From CAZLNO01 sp964561005 (GTDB taxonomy: Bacteria; Pseudomonadota; Alphaproteobacteria; Kiloniellales; Rhodovibrionaceae): DNA of 51,626 nt. The stretch is taken from positions 1 through 51,626 of the forward strand of contig CAZLNO010000014.1 of assembly GCA_964561005.1 (NCBI GenBank), given 5' to 3'. A program made the translations under genes and the position numbers. This document shows, piece by piece, positions 24,070 through 33,436 of this stretch. Below the pieces are notes generated by a model. The model worked only from the letters and a program-made list of their open reading frames with translations, did no database searches and was not told where the DNA came from. Each line of letters begins with the position of its first letter. Position 1 is the stretch's first letter.

Positions 24070-25086
24070 GTGGCTGCAGACACCACCACCGCCGAGCACG
24101 CCGCCGACGCGCACCACCTGGCCGAGGACATCGAGGCGCTGGGCCACAAGCTGCAGGCCGTACGCGAGTCGGTCGGCCATGTCATCTTCGGCCAGCAGCA
24201 CGTCGTGGATCAGACGCTGATCACTTTGCTGTGCGGCGGCCATGCGCTGCTGATCGGCGTGCCGGGCCTCGCCAAGACCCGCCTGGTCGAGACCCTGGGC
24301 ACGGTGTTCGACCTGGACGACCGCCGGGTGCAGTGCACCCCGGACCTCATGCCGGCCGACATCCTGGGCTCCGAGGTGCTGGAGGAGGATGCCGAGGGCC
24401 GGCGCAGCTTCCGCTTCATCCCCGGCCCGGTGTTTTCGCAGCTTCTGATGGCCGACGAGATCAATCGCGCCAGCCCGCGCACGCAGTCCGCCCTGCTGCA
24501 GGCGATGCAGGAGCGCACCATCACCGTTGCCGGCCACGCCCACGACCTGCCGCGGCCCTTTCACGTGCTGGCGACGCAGAACCCGCTGGAGCAGGAGGGC
24601 ACCTATCCCTTGCCCGAAGCGCAGCTCGACCGCTTCCTGCTGCAGGTGGACGTCGGCTATCCGGACATCGACGCCGAGCGGCAGATGTTGCTGGCGACCA
24701 CGGGTCCCGAGGAGGCGCGCCCCAGCAAGGTGATGGACCCCGAGGCGCTGATGACCGCGCAGCGCCTGGTGCGCCGCATCCCGGTGGGCGAGAGCGTCGT
24801 GGAGGCGATTCTGGAGCTGGTGCGCAACGGCCGGCCGGAGAGCAGCACCCTGGCGGAGGTGCCGGAGCAGGTGGCCTGGGGCCCCGGCCCGCGCGCCAGC
24901 CAGGCGCTGATGCTGGCGGTGCGCGCGCGGGCGCTGATGGACGGGCGCTACGCGCCGTCGGTGGACGATGTGCTGAGCCTGGCGCATCCGGTGCTGCGCC
25001 ACCGCATGGCGCTGACCTTTGCCGCGCGCGCCGAGGGCGCGACGCTGGACGGCATCATCGACAAGTTGTGCGCGCCGTTGCGCTGA
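24070..25086 (+). CDS. MoxR-family AAA ATPase
   Basis: This 338-residue AAA+ protein of the MoxR branch is expected to remodel or activate partner vWA proteins. Walker A GVPGLAKT (63-70), Walker B LLMADEINR (125-133), sensor 1 VLATQNPLEQEGTYPLPEAQ and the C-terminal lid domain are intact. GTG 24070 is chosen for AAGGAG at 24055-24060. An upstream ATG (23998) in the frame would add 24 residues with no family resemblance. The DUF58, DUF4159 and vWA-type genes follow on the same strand, as in other MoxR operons. Confidence 0.9.
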   Translation: MAADTTTAEHAADAHHLAEDIEALGHKLQAVRESVGHVIFGQQHVVDQTLITLLCGGHALLIGVPGLAKTRLVETLGTVFDLDDRRVQCTPDLMPADILGSEVLEEDAEGRRSFRFIPGPVFSQLLMADEINRASPRTQSALLQAMQERTITVAGHAHDLPRPFHVLATQNPLEQEGTYPLPEAQLDRFLLQVDVGYPDIDAERQMLLATTGPEEARPSKVMDPEALMTAQRLVRRIPVGESVVEAILELVRNGRPESSTLAEVPEQVAWGPGPRASQALMLAVRARALMDGRYAPSVDDVLSLAHPVLRHRMALTFAARAEGATLDGIIDKLCAPLR

Positions 25087-25113
25087 CGTCCGCTGGGAAA
25101 GGGCCGATCCGGC

Positions 25114-26004
25114 ATGGCGCCCGCCGCAATGACCACCCGGGAACGCGCCGAGCAGCTCTCGGCAACGCTGCCGCCGCTGCTGCTGGCGGCGGAGCGCGTG
25201 GCGGCCACCGTCGCCCAGGGCGTGCACGGCCGCCGGCGGGTCGGCCAGGGCGAGACCTTCTGGCAGTACCGCGACTATCAGCCGGGCGACCCCACGCCCG
25301 CGATCGACTGGCGGCGCTCGGCGCAGAGCGACCGCGTCTTCGTGCGCCAGAGCGAGTGGGAGGCGGCGCAGTCCATCTGGTTCTGGCGCGACGCCTCGCC
25401 GTCGATGGACTGGCGCTCGACGCGCGAGCTGCCGACCAAGCGCGAGCGCTGCGAACTGCTCGCGCTGGCGCTGATGGTGTTGATGATCCGCGCCGGCGAG
25501 CACGTGACCCTGCTGGGCACCGGTCTGCCACCGGCGGCCGGTCGGGGCACGCTGGGGCGCGTGGCGACGCTGCTGGCGCGCGACGACCTCGCGGCCGGCG
25601 CCGGCGCCAGCCTGCCGCCGCCGGAGCCGTTGCCGCGCTCGGCGCAGGTGGTGCTGCTGGGCGATTTCCTGGCACCGCTGGACGACATCGCCCGCTGCCT
25701 GCGCGGCTATGCCCAGCGCGGGGTTTCCGGCCACCTGGTGCAGGTGCTGGACCCGGCGGAGGAGACGCTGCCCTACGAGGGCCGGGTACGCTTCGAGGGC
25801 CTGGAGGGCGAGGCGCCCTGGCTGCTCTCGCGCGTCGACGGCGTGCGGCAGGACTACCAGCATCGCCTGGAGGCGCAGATGGCGGGGCTGGGCACGATCG
25901 CCCAGCGCACCGGCTGGCGCTGCACCTGGCACCGCACCGACCGGCCGCCGCAGACGGCGCTGCTGGCGATCTACGGCGCGCTGTCGGACATGATACCGAG
26001 CTAG
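25114..26004 (+). CDS. DUF58 domain protein
   Basis: This 296-residue cytoplasmic-looking protein has the DUF58 core YQPGDPTPAIDWRRSAQSDR (about 54-73) and an intact vWA metal site DASPS (93-97) in WFWRDASPSMDWRS. DUF58 proteins are regular partners of MoxR ATPases; their biochemical role is not known. It starts 27 bp after the MoxR gene, and an internal ATG at 25129 is an alternative start. Confidence 0.88.
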   Translation: MAPAAMTTRERAEQLSATLPPLLLAAERVAATVAQGVHGRRRVGQGETFWQYRDYQPGDPTPAIDWRRSAQSDRVFVRQSEWEAAQSIWFWRDASPSMDWRSTRELPTKRERCELLALALMVLMIRAGEHVTLLGTGLPPAAGRGTLGRVATLLARDDLAAGAGASLPPPEPLPRSAQVVLLGDFLAPLDDIARCLRGYAQRGVSGHLVQVLDPAEETLPYEGRVRFEGLEGEAPWLLSRVDGVRQDYQHRLEAQMAGLGTIAQRTGWRCTWHRTDRPPQTALLAIYGALSDMIPS

Positions 26005-26011
26005 AGACCCG

Positions 26012-28801
26012 ATGCCGTTTCTGAATGCCCTCGGTTTCGCGCAACCCTGGCTGCTGCTGGCCCTGATCGGGCTGCCGGCGCTGTGGCTGCTGCTGCGGGT
26101 CACCCCACCGGCGCCGCGCAGCGTGCGCTTCCCGGCGATCCGCCTGCTGACCGGCCTGACCCCGCCGGAGGAGACGCCGGCGCGCACGCCGCTGTGGCTG
26201 CTGCTGCTGCGCCTGCTTGCGGCGGCCCTCATCATCGTCGGCCTGGCCGGGCCGGTGCTGTACCCGGCCGAGCGACTTTCGGGAAGCGGCCCGCTGGTGC
26301 TGGTGGTGGACGACGGCTGGGCGGCGGCGAAGGACTGGCCCGCGCGCGAGCAGGCGGCGGACGCCCTGCTGGACCGCGCCGAGCGCGACCGCCGGCGGGT
26401 CGTGCTGGTCACCACCGCCCAGCCGCGGGCGAACGTCCCGCTGACCGCCAGCGACCTCCTCACCCCGCCGGCGGCGCGCGAGCGCGTCGCGGCCATCGAG
26501 CCGAAGCCCTGGCGCAAGGACCTGGAGGCCGCACGGGGCGTCGCCGAAGGGCTGGCCCTCGACGGTTCCGCGCATGTCGTCTGGCTGCACGACGGCCTCG
26601 CCGCGCCCGGCACCAACGCCCTGGCCGAGGCCCTGCAACATCTGGGACGCCTCGACGTCCTGCGGCCGGCGCCGGGCGACGCGGCGAAGCTGGTGCTGCC
26701 GCCCGACAGCGCTGGCACGCGGCTGGACGTGCCGGTGCTGCGCGCCTCGGCGGCGGGCGAGGCCACGGTGAACGTGCTGGCCCTGGCCGAGGACGGCCGC
26801 CTTGTCGGCACCGCCGAGGCCGCCTTCATCGCCGACGCCACCCGGGCCACGGCCAGCTTCGAGCTGCCGCTGGAGCTGCGCAACCGCATGGCGCGGGTGG
26901 CGATCGGCGACGAGGGCCATGCCGGCGCGGTCGCCCTGCTGGACGGCCGCTGGCGGCGGCGGCCGGTCGGGCTGGTCTCGGAAAGCGCCATGGAGAGCGC
27001 GCAGCCGCTGCTGTCCGAGCTGCACTACCTGGACCGCGCCCTGGCGCCCTACGCCGAGGTGACGCGGGGCAGCCTGGACGCGCTGATGCAGGACGAGCTG
27101 GCGGTCATCACCCTGCCCGACCGCGGCGCCCTGCCGGCCGGGCAGCACGCGCGGGTCTCCGGCTGGGTGGAGGACGGCGGCGTGTTGCTGCGCTTCGCCG
27201 GCCCCAAGCTGGCGCGCGGCCTGACCGGCCCCGAGGCGGCGCAGGCCGCCGAGGACGGAAACGCGCCGCTGCTGCCGGTCCGCCTGCGTCGCGGCGGCCG
27301 GGCGCTGGGCGGCACGATGAGCTGGGACAGCCCGGCGGCGCTGGCGCCCTTCCCACAGAGCGGCCCCTTCGCGGGGCTGACGCCGCCCGGCGACGTGACG
27401 GTCAGCCGCCAGGTGCTGGCCGAACCCTCGCTGGAGCTGGGCGAAAAGACCTGGGCCCGGCTGGCCGACGGCACGCCGCTGGTGACCGCCGAGCGGCGCG
27501 GCGACGGCTGGGTCGTGCTGGTGCACACCACCGCCAACACGGACTGGTCAAACCTGCCGCTCTCCGGCCTCTTCGTGCAGATGCTGCGCCGCGTGGTGGC
27601 GCTCAGCGAAGGCGTGACCGGCGCCGGCGGCGAGGGCGAGGCGAGCTTGCCGCCGCATCAGGTGCTGGACGGCTTCGGCCGCCTGCGCGAGCCGCCCGCC
27701 GGGGTCCAGGCCCTGCCGGCCAAGGCGCTGGCGGAGAACGCGATCGGCCCGGCGCATCCCCCCGGCACCTACGGCAGCGAGGGCGGGCGTCGGGCGCACA
27801 ACCTGGGTCCGGCGGTCGCCGCCGGACTGGCGCCGCTGGCCGGGCTGCCGTCCGGCGTCGCGGTGGACGACTTCGCCATGCAGCCGGAGACGCGGCTCGG
27901 TCCCTGGCTGCTGGCGGCGGCGCTGCTGCTCCTGGTGGCCGACTTGATTATCGCGCTGGCGCTGCGCGGCCTGTTGCCCGCACCGACGCGGGCCGGCCGC
28001 ACAGGCACGGCAAGCGCCGTGCTCCTCGCGCTGGCCCTGGCGACCGCGCCGGAGACGGCCCGGGCGCAGAGCGCGGACGACGAGTTCGCGCTGAAGGCCA
28101 CCCTGCAGACCCGCCTGGCCTACATCGAGACCGGCGTGCCCACCGTGGACGACACCGCGCGTCAGGGGCTGCAAGGGCTGACCGACGTGCTGACGCGGCG
28201 CACGGCGGTGGAGCCGGGGCCGCCGCTCGGCGTCGATCCGCGCCGCGACGAGCTGGCCTTCTTCCCGCTGCTGTACTGGCCGATCACGCCGCGACAGGCG
28301 GACCTCTCGGCGCTCGCGGTGCGCCGGGTCAACGACTACCTGCGCAACGGCGGCACCATCCTGTTCGACCTGCGCGAGACCGACGGCTCCTCCAACCTCT
28401 TCGGCCGCGCCTCGCCGGGCAGCCAGGCGCTGCAACGCCTGACCCGGCGCATCGAAATGCCGCCGCTGCAGCCGGTGGACCCGGAGCACGTGCTGACCAA
28501 GGCGTTCTACCTGCTGCAGGACTTCCCCGGCCGCTATGCCGGCGGCACGCTGTGGGTGGAGGACACCACGCAGGCCGCGGGCGACGGCGTGGCCTCGGTC
28601 ATCGTGGGCTCGAACGACTGGGCGGGCGCCTGGGCCGTCGACGACTCCGGCAGCCCGCAGTTCGCCGTGGTGCCGGGCGGCGAGCGCCAGCGCGAGATGG
28701 CCCGCCGGGTCGGGGTCAACATCGTGATGTACGCGCTCACCGGCAACTACAAGGCCGACCAGGTGCACGTGCCGGCCATCCTGGAGCGGCTGGGCCAATG
28801 A
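26012..28801 (+). CDS. BatA-like / DUF4159 membrane protein
   Basis: This large 929-residue protein is of the kind found after DUF58 in alphaproteobacterial MoxR operons. It has an N-terminal BatA-type membrane region with two helices (about 10-30 and 58-80). A vWA-like domain follows whose metal site is degenerate (VVDDGWAAAK instead of DxSxS). Next comes a long extracytoplasmic region with a GATase-like fold around 345-480 and a further membrane segment near 630-650. A second hydrophobic segment ending ARA/QSADDEF at about 688 then leads to a C-terminal DUF4159 domain (about 690-925, with NDYLRNGGTILFDLRE). Function is unknown; an envelope role is inferred. It starts 7 bp after the DUF58 gene. 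Confidence 0.82.
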   Translation: MPFLNALGFAQPWLLLALIGLPALWLLLRVTPPAPRSVRFPAIRLLTGLTPPEETPARTPLWLLLLRLLAAALIIVGLAGPVLYPAERLSGSGPLVLVVDDGWAAAKDWPAREQAADALLDRAERDRRRVVLVTTAQPRANVPLTASDLLTPPAARERVAAIEPKPWRKDLEAARGVAEGLALDGSAHVVWLHDGLAAPGTNALAEALQHLGRLDVLRPAPGDAAKLVLPPDSAGTRLDVPVLRASAAGEATVNVLALAEDGRLVGTAEAAFIADATRATASFELPLELRNRMARVAIGDEGHAGAVALLDGRWRRRPVGLVSESAMESAQPLLSELHYLDRALAPYAEVTRGSLDALMQDELAVITLPDRGALPAGQHARVSGWVEDGGVLLRFAGPKLARGLTGPEAAQAAEDGNAPLLPVRLRRGGRALGGTMSWDSPAALAPFPQSGPFAGLTPPGDVTVSRQVLAEPSLELGEKTWARLADGTPLVTAERRGDGWVVLVHTTANTDWSNLPLSGLFVQMLRRVVALSEGVTGAGGEGEASLPPHQVLDGFGRLREPPAGVQALPAKALAENAIGPAHPPGTYGSEGGRRAHNLGPAVAAGLAPLAGLPSGVAVDDFAMQPETRLGPWLLAAALLLLVADLIIALALRGLLPAPTRAGRTGTASAVLLALALATAPETARAQSADDEFALKATLQTRLAYIETGVPTVDDTARQGLQGLTDVLTRRTAVEPGPPLGVDPRRDELAFFPLLYWPITPRQADLSALAVRRVNDYLRNGGTILFDLRETDGSSNLFGRASPGSQALQRLTRRIEMPPLQPVDPEHVLTKAFYLLQDFPGRYAGGTLWVEDTTQAAGDGVASVIVGSNDWAGAWAVDDSGSPQFAVVPGGERQREMARRVGVNIVMYALTGNYKADQVHVPAILERLGQ

Positions 28802-28811
28802 GGAGGGGTCG

Positions 28812-30896
28812 ATGACCTCCGCCATCGAGATCGCCTGGGCGCCGCTGGTGCCGCTGTGGCTGCTGGGCGGCCTGGCAGCGCTGGCCGCGCTGGCGCTGGG
28901 GGTGGCGGCCTGGCAGCGGGCGCGCGGCGCGGCCTGGCGGGCGCTGGCGCTGCTGGCCTTGCTGGGCGTGCTGGCGAACCCGACGCTGGTGCGGGAGACG
29001 CGCGAGACCCTGCCGGACATCGCCCTGGTCGCGGTGGACGAGAGCGCCAGCCAGGACATCGCGACCCGGCCGGAGCAAACCCAGGAGATCCTCGAAGCGC
29101 TGGACGCGCGCTGGCCGCGGCTGCGCAACACCGAGGTGCGCGTCATCCGCGCCGGCGGGGACGGTGGCGGCGCGGCGGACGAGGGCACCCGGCTGTTCGC
29201 CGACATCGACCGCGCGCTGAGCGAGATCCCGCGCGACCGCCTGGCCGGCGTGGTGGTGGTCAGCGACGGGCAGGTTCACGACGCGCCGGAGAGCCTGGAG
29301 GCCCTGGGCATCGACGCGCCGGTCCACCTGCTGCGCACCGGCGGCGCGGCGGAGGGCGACCGCCGGCTGAGCGTGGACGACGTGCCCAGCTATGGCATCG
29401 TCGGCAAGGAGCAGAGCTTCACCCTGACGGTGGACGACCTGCCCAAGGGCGACGGCGAGCAGGGCCTCGCCCGGGTGCGCATCACCCGCGACGGCGGCGA
29501 GCCCGACGTCCGCCGCATTCCCGTGGGCGAGCCGCAGGAGGTGCGCTTCACGCTGAACCACCGCGGCCCGACGGTGCTGCAGATCGAGGTGGAGGCCGGC
29601 CCGCGCGAGCTGACCATGGCGAACAACCGCGCCGCCGTGGTGGTCAACGGCGTGCGCGACCGCCTGCGCGTGCTGCTGGTCTCCGGCGAGCCGCACGCCG
29701 GCGAGCGCGCCTGGCGCCACCTGCTGAAGTCCGACCCCTCGGTCGACCTGGTGCACTTCACCATCCTGCGCCCGCCGGAGAAGCAGGACGGCACGCCGAT
29801 CCGCGAGCTGTCGCTGATCGCCTTCCCGACGCGCGAGCTGTTCGAGGTCAAGATCGACGAGTTCGACCTGATCGTCTTCGACCGCTACCGCCGGCGCGGC
29901 GTGCTGCCGCAGCTCTACCTGGACAACGTCGCCGACTACGTGCGCAACGGCGGCGCCCTGCTGGAGGCCGGCGGACCCAGCTTCGCCGAGCGGCTGTCGC
30001 TCTACCGCACGCCGCTGGGCGAGGTGCTGCCCGGCGCGCCCACCGGGCAGATCCACGAGCAGGGCTACCGGCCGCGGGTGACGGAGGTCGGCCGCCGCCA
30101 CCCCGTGACCGCCGGGCTGCCCGAGGCCGGCGGCCCGGACCGGGCGCCCGGCTGGGGCCGCTGGTTCCGGCACATCGACGCCAACCCGCTGGCCGGCCAC
30201 GTGGTCATGCGCGGCGTTCAGGAGCGGCCGCTGCTGATCCTGGACCGCGTGGGCGAGGGCCGCGTGGCGCAGTTGTTGAGCGACCACGCGTGGTTGTGGG
30301 CGCGCGGCTACGATGGCGGCGGCCCGCAGGCGGAGCTGATGCGCCGGGTGGCGCACTGGCTGATGAAGGAGCCGGAGCTGGAGGAGGAGGACCTGCGCGC
30401 CCAGGTCGCCGACGGCGAACTGCAAGTCACCCGCCGCTCGCTCGACCCCGAGCAGCCGACGGTCACCGTGACCCGCCCCGACGGGAGCACCACGGAGGTC
30501 GACCTGCAGCCCGGCGAGCGGGGCCGCGCCGTCGCGCGCCTGCCCGCCGAGCAGATCGGCATGTACGAGGTGAGCGACGGCGAGCGCACCGCCCTGGCCG
30601 CCGCCGGCGCCTTGAACCCGCTGGAGTACCGCGACGTCCGCGCCACGGCGGAGAAGCTGCGTCCCCTGGTCGAGGCGAGCGGGGGCAAGACGGCCGTCTT
30701 CGCCAGCGAGGGCGTGCCGGACCTGCGCAAGGTGCGGCCGGGCCGCGACCGCAGCGGCCGCACCTGGATCGGCCTGCAGGCGAACGAGGCTTACCGCGTG
30801 ACCGGGGTGGCGGAGCTGCCCTTGCTTCCAGCGGTCCTGGCGCTCATGCTCGCGCTCGGATTCCTGATCACCGCCTGGTTCCGCGAAGGCCGATGA
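28812..30896 (+). CDS. Membrane protein with vWA-like and GATase-like domains
   Basis: The 694-residue protein has two N-terminal helices (about 13-34 and 42-58) and a vWA-type fold with intact DESAS (76-80) in ALVAVDESASQD. A beta-rich middle region comes next, then a glutamine-amidotransferase-like fold (about 275-500) that lacks an obvious catalytic cysteine (ALLEAGGPSF at the elbow). A C-terminal helix (about 668-688) ends the protein. Such proteins close MoxR/DUF58/DUF4159 operons in Alphaproteobacteria; function unknown. It begins 10 bp after the previous gene, with GAGGGG before the ATG, and its stop overlaps the TspO start. Confidence 0.8.
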   Translation: MTSAIEIAWAPLVPLWLLGGLAALAALALGVAAWQRARGAAWRALALLALLGVLANPTLVRETRETLPDIALVAVDESASQDIATRPEQTQEILEALDARWPRLRNTEVRVIRAGGDGGGAADEGTRLFADIDRALSEIPRDRLAGVVVVSDGQVHDAPESLEALGIDAPVHLLRTGGAAEGDRRLSVDDVPSYGIVGKEQSFTLTVDDLPKGDGEQGLARVRITRDGGEPDVRRIPVGEPQEVRFTLNHRGPTVLQIEVEAGPRELTMANNRAAVVVNGVRDRLRVLLVSGEPHAGERAWRHLLKSDPSVDLVHFTILRPPEKQDGTPIRELSLIAFPTRELFEVKIDEFDLIVFDRYRRRGVLPQLYLDNVADYVRNGGALLEAGGPSFAERLSLYRTPLGEVLPGAPTGQIHEQGYRPRVTEVGRRHPVTAGLPEAGGPDRAPGWGRWFRHIDANPLAGHVVMRGVQERPLLILDRVGEGRVAQLLSDHAWLWARGYDGGGPQAELMRRVAHWLMKEPELEEEDLRAQVADGELQVTRRSLDPEQPTVTVTRPDGSTTEVDLQPGERGRAVARLPAEQIGMYEVSDGERTALAAAGALNPLEYRDVRATAEKLRPLVEASGGKTAVFASEGVPDLRKVRPGRDRSGRTWIGLQANEAYRVTGVAELPLLPAVLALMLALGFLITAWFREGR

Positions 30897-31411
30897 CCGC
30901 CACCCTGGAATCGACCCCGTTCCGCCGCCCGTCGCGCCGCGCGCAGACGATCGTGCTGCTGCTCTTCCTGGTCATTTGCCTGGGCGTGGAATACGCCGCC
31001 GGCAGCGTCACCCGGCCGGCGATCGAGCCCTTCTACCGCCATCTGGCCAAGCCCGCCTGGACGCCGCCGGACTGGGCCTTTCCGATCGTCTGGACGATCC
31101 TCTACATCCTGATGGCGGTGGCCGCCTGGGAAGCCTGGCGCAAGGCGACCTGGGCGGCGGCGGGAGCGCTGGTGCCCTTCTTCGTCCAGCTTGCGCTGAA
31201 CGGCGCGTGGTCCTTCGTCTTTTTCGGAGAGGGCGCGATCGCGGCCGGCTTCGTCGTCATCCTCGCCCTGCTGCTGGCCATCCTGGCCACGATGGCCGCC
31301 TTCGGCCAGCGCAGCCGCGTGGCCGCCTGGCTGATGGCGCCCTACGCGCTCTGGGTCGGCTACGCCGCCGCCCTCAACGGCGCCATCGTGCTGATGAATC
31401 CAGGTGGATAG
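30893..31411 (+). CDS. TspO/MBR family membrane protein
   Basis: This 172-residue protein has five predicted membrane helices. Family marks are KPAWTPPDWAFPIVWTILYI, NGAWSFVFF and YALWVGYAAALN. TspO proteins bind porphyrins and other tetrapyrroles and act in stress and pigment regulation. The N-terminus carries a 20-residue basic extension. The start overlaps the preceding gene in an ATGA, so it is translationally coupled to the MoxR operon, an unexpected partner. Confidence 0.9.
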   Translation: MTATLESTPFRRPSRRAQTIVLLLFLVICLGVEYAAGSVTRPAIEPFYRHLAKPAWTPPDWAFPIVWTILYILMAVAAWEAWRKATWAAAGALVPFFVQLALNGAWSFVFFGEGAIAAGFVVILALLLAILATMAAFGQRSRVAAWLMAPYALWVGYAAALNGAIVLMNPGG

Positions 31412-31453
31412 GGTGGTCGGCGCTTTGCCGCCTTGTTCGACGAACTCACCGGG

Positions 31454-31536
31454 CCGGTCGGGAGCTTGCTCCCGACCGGAACGTTTTTTGGCCGAACCTC
31501 CAGGGAAACGTTCGGGGCGCGGGCAAGCCCCCGCCC
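31454..31536 (+). repeat. Double-hairpin dispersed repeat, copy 2
   Basis: This is a second copy of the element at 7052-7136. Stem CCGGTCGGGAGC/GCTCCCGACCGG (31454-31479) differs from copy 1 by one base on each arm and still pairs. AACGTT (31480-31485) runs into a T6 tract, the second AACGTT is at 31507-31512, and the final stem (31514 onward) has one mismatch. It lies between the TspO and GNAT genes, which converge, so the first hairpin plus T6 may terminate the MoxR operon. Confidence 0.75.
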
Positions 31537-31549
31537 GGCCAAGGCTCAA

Positions 31550-32098
31550 CTACGCCCCGATCAACCCCGACCGTCGAACGCCCTCTCCCGCAAGCGCGTG
31601 ACGCTCGTCGCGGCGGATCAGGCCGCGCACGCCCTCCAACGCGCCGGTCACCAGCTCCATCACCTGGAAGCGCTCGGGCTCGACCGGGCCGGGCAGCACG
31701 AGGCCGGCGGACGTGGCCGGCACGAAGCCGTAGGGGGTGTAGTATTCGGGCGCGCCGACGACGACGCAGAGGCGATCATGATTCAGCCGCGCCATGTTCA
31801 GGCCGTGGCGCACCAGCGAGCGGCCGACGCCCTGCCCGCGCATCTTCGGGTCAACCGCCAGCGGCCCGAGGAGAATCGCCGGCGCGGTCTCGATCAGGAT
31901 CGGCCAGAAGCGCAGCGACGCCAGCAGCCCGCCGCCGCCGTCGCGGGCCACGAAGGAGAGGTCCCGGCGAGGGGCGATGCCCTCGCGCAGGCGATAGACG
32001 GTCTTCCGGGTGCGATCGGGGCCGAAGCTGCGGTCCAGCAGGGCCTCGATGGCGTCGAGGTCCTCCGGCCGCTGCGGTTCGATGTGGAATTTCAGCAT
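31550..32098 (-). CDS. GNAT family N-acetyltransferase
   Basis: This 182-residue acetyltransferase has the acetyl-CoA-binding motif A LAVDPKMRGQGVGRSLVRHG (about 94-113; Q/RxxGxG/A present). CVVVGAPEYYTPYGFVPAT is typical of the YhbS-like group. The substrate is unknown. The start at 32098 (MLKFHIEPQ) gives the usual beginning of the fold; the open frame upstream is low-complexity. The 295 bp between it and the LysR gene contain no recognisable gene. Confidence 0.87.
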   Translation of the reverse strand: MLKFHIEPQRPEDLDAIEALLDRSFGPDRTRKTVYRLREGIAPRRDLSFVARDGGGGLLASLRFWPILIETAPAILLGPLAVDPKMRGQGVGRSLVRHGLNMARLNHDRLCVVVGAPEYYTPYGFVPATSAGLVLPGPVEPERFQVMELVTGALEGVRGLIRRDERHALAGEGVRRSGLIGA

Positions 32099-32393
32099 GC
32101 TCGCGGTTCCGCTGGCCGCGCCGCGCGGGGCGGCGTCGTATGCTTCGTCATGATGTCGGCCGGGCCGTTTCCTTGCTCGCCGCGAAGGTGTGCGCGCTCC
32201 ACGAAACGCGCAAGGCCGCCAGCCGACGGCGCTCAACCTCCCGCATGGGCAGGACACGTCAGCTTCGTCGTCGGAACCGCTGCACGATCAAGCCTGGCAT
32301 CCGCCATCCCCCGGAACTTCCCCGGCTGCTTTCCTACCACAACCCATCCCGGCGGCCAAGCAACTCGCAACCCCTGACCCCTCGGCCAGTCTT

Positions 32394-33317
32394 TCACACG
32401 GCCAACCCCTCGTCCCAGTAGGGCTCCGACCCGAAGCGCTCGGCCAGGAAGTCGACGAAGACCCGGACCTTGGGCGAGAGATTTCGGCTGGCCGGGAAGA
32501 CCGCGTGAATGGCGGCGCCGCCGTCGCCCGTCCATTCGGAGAGCACGCATTCCAGCCGCCCGGCCCGCAGGGACTCGCCGCAAATGAAGGTCGGCAGCAG
32601 CACCAGCCCCGCCCCGCCGCGGGCCGCCGTGCACAGCGCGTCACCGTTGTTGGCTTCGAGCCGGCCTTTCAGCGGCACCCGCACCTCGCCCTCCGGACCC
32701 TGGAAGCGCCACTCCCGTCCGGAGGCCAGATAGCTGTAGATCAGGCAGTCGTGCTCGGCCAGCTCGCGCGGATGGGCCGGGCGGCCGCGGCGCGCCAGAT
32801 AGTCGGGCGAGGCCACCAGCGCCCGGCGCATCGGCGCCAGCCGCCGGGCGATCAGGCTGGAGTCGGGCAGGCGGCCGACCCGCACCGCCATGTCGTAGCC
32901 CTCCTCGATCAGGTTCACCGTACGGTCGTTGAGCTGGAGGTCCACCGAGAGTTCCGGATAGCGCCCCAGGAACTCGGGCATCGCCGGGGCCACGTGCGCC
33001 AGCCCGAAGGACATCGGCGCGTTGACTCGCAGGGTGCCGCGCGGCGCGCTGGCGAGATGGCTGACCGCGCCCTCCGCCGCCTCCGCGTCGGCCACGAGCT
33101 GCCGGCAGCCGGCATAGAACGCCGTGCCGGCCTCGGTCAGCGACAGCCGCCGCGTCGTGCGGTTGAGCAGGCGCACGCCCAGACGGTCCTCCAGCCGACC
33201 CACCTGCTTGGACACCGCCGACTTGGACAGACCCAGCTCCTGCGCCGCCTTGGAGAAGCTGCCCGCCTCCACCACGCGGGCAAACACCGCCATCGCCGTC
33301 AGATGTTCCAGCGTCAC
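32394..33317 (-). CDS. LysR family transcriptional regulator
   Basis: This 307-residue LysR regulator has a winged helix-turn-helix at residues 1-60 (AAQELGLSKSAVSKQVGRLE) and a substrate-binding domain from about 90 on. It belongs by look to the group with PRGTLRVNAPMSFG, to which E. coli YhaJ also belongs. It is divergent from wrbA across 119 bp and probably controls wrbA, the pirin and the GST gene. Ligand unknown; a quinone or aromatic compound is inferred from the neighbours. Confidence 0.92.
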   Translation of the reverse strand: MTLEHLTAMAVFARVVEAGSFSKAAQELGLSKSAVSKQVGRLEDRLGVRLLNRTTRRLSLTEAGTAFYAGCRQLVADAEAAEGAVSHLASAPRGTLRVNAPMSFGLAHVAPAMPEFLGRYPELSVDLQLNDRTVNLIEEGYDMAVRVGRLPDSSLIARRLAPMRRALVASPDYLARRGRPAHPRELAEHDCLIYSYLASGREWRFQGPEGEVRVPLKGRLEANNGDALCTAARGGAGLVLLPTFICGESLRAGRLECVLSEWTGDGGAAIHAVFPASRNLSPKVRVFVDFLAERFGSEPYWDEGLAV

Positions 33318-33326
33318 GCAGCCTCC

Positions 33327-33342
33327 GTTTCCTCAGAGAAAC
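33327..33342. promoter_or_regulatory. Candidate LysR operator
   Basis: GTTTC and GAAAC (33327-33331, 33338-33342) form an inverted repeat containing a T-N11-A arrangement, the LysR box layout. It lies 10 bp in front of the LysR gene and 95 bp before wrbA, a normal site for autoregulation and divergent activation. Confidence 0.35.
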
Positions 33343-33436
33343 AATACAATGACATTTTGCCATATTTTCTCCCGACGGCGAAAGGCTTACCTTGCCGATC
33401 AACAATCCCGAACCACGATGCAGAGGAGAACCGAAG

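Noticed and set aside
24013..26991. Very long minus-strand open frame (992 codons) opposite the MoxR, DUF58 and DUF4159 genes
   Set aside because: Low-complexity Arg/Ala/Ser composition, no domain resemblance, and the plus strand codes for clear proteins throughout. Long antisense frames are expected at this GC content.
32099..32393. Possible small gene between the GNAT and LysR genes
   Set aside because: Available frames are Pro/Ser/Arg-rich without family resemblance or ribosome binding sites. Treated as non-coding.
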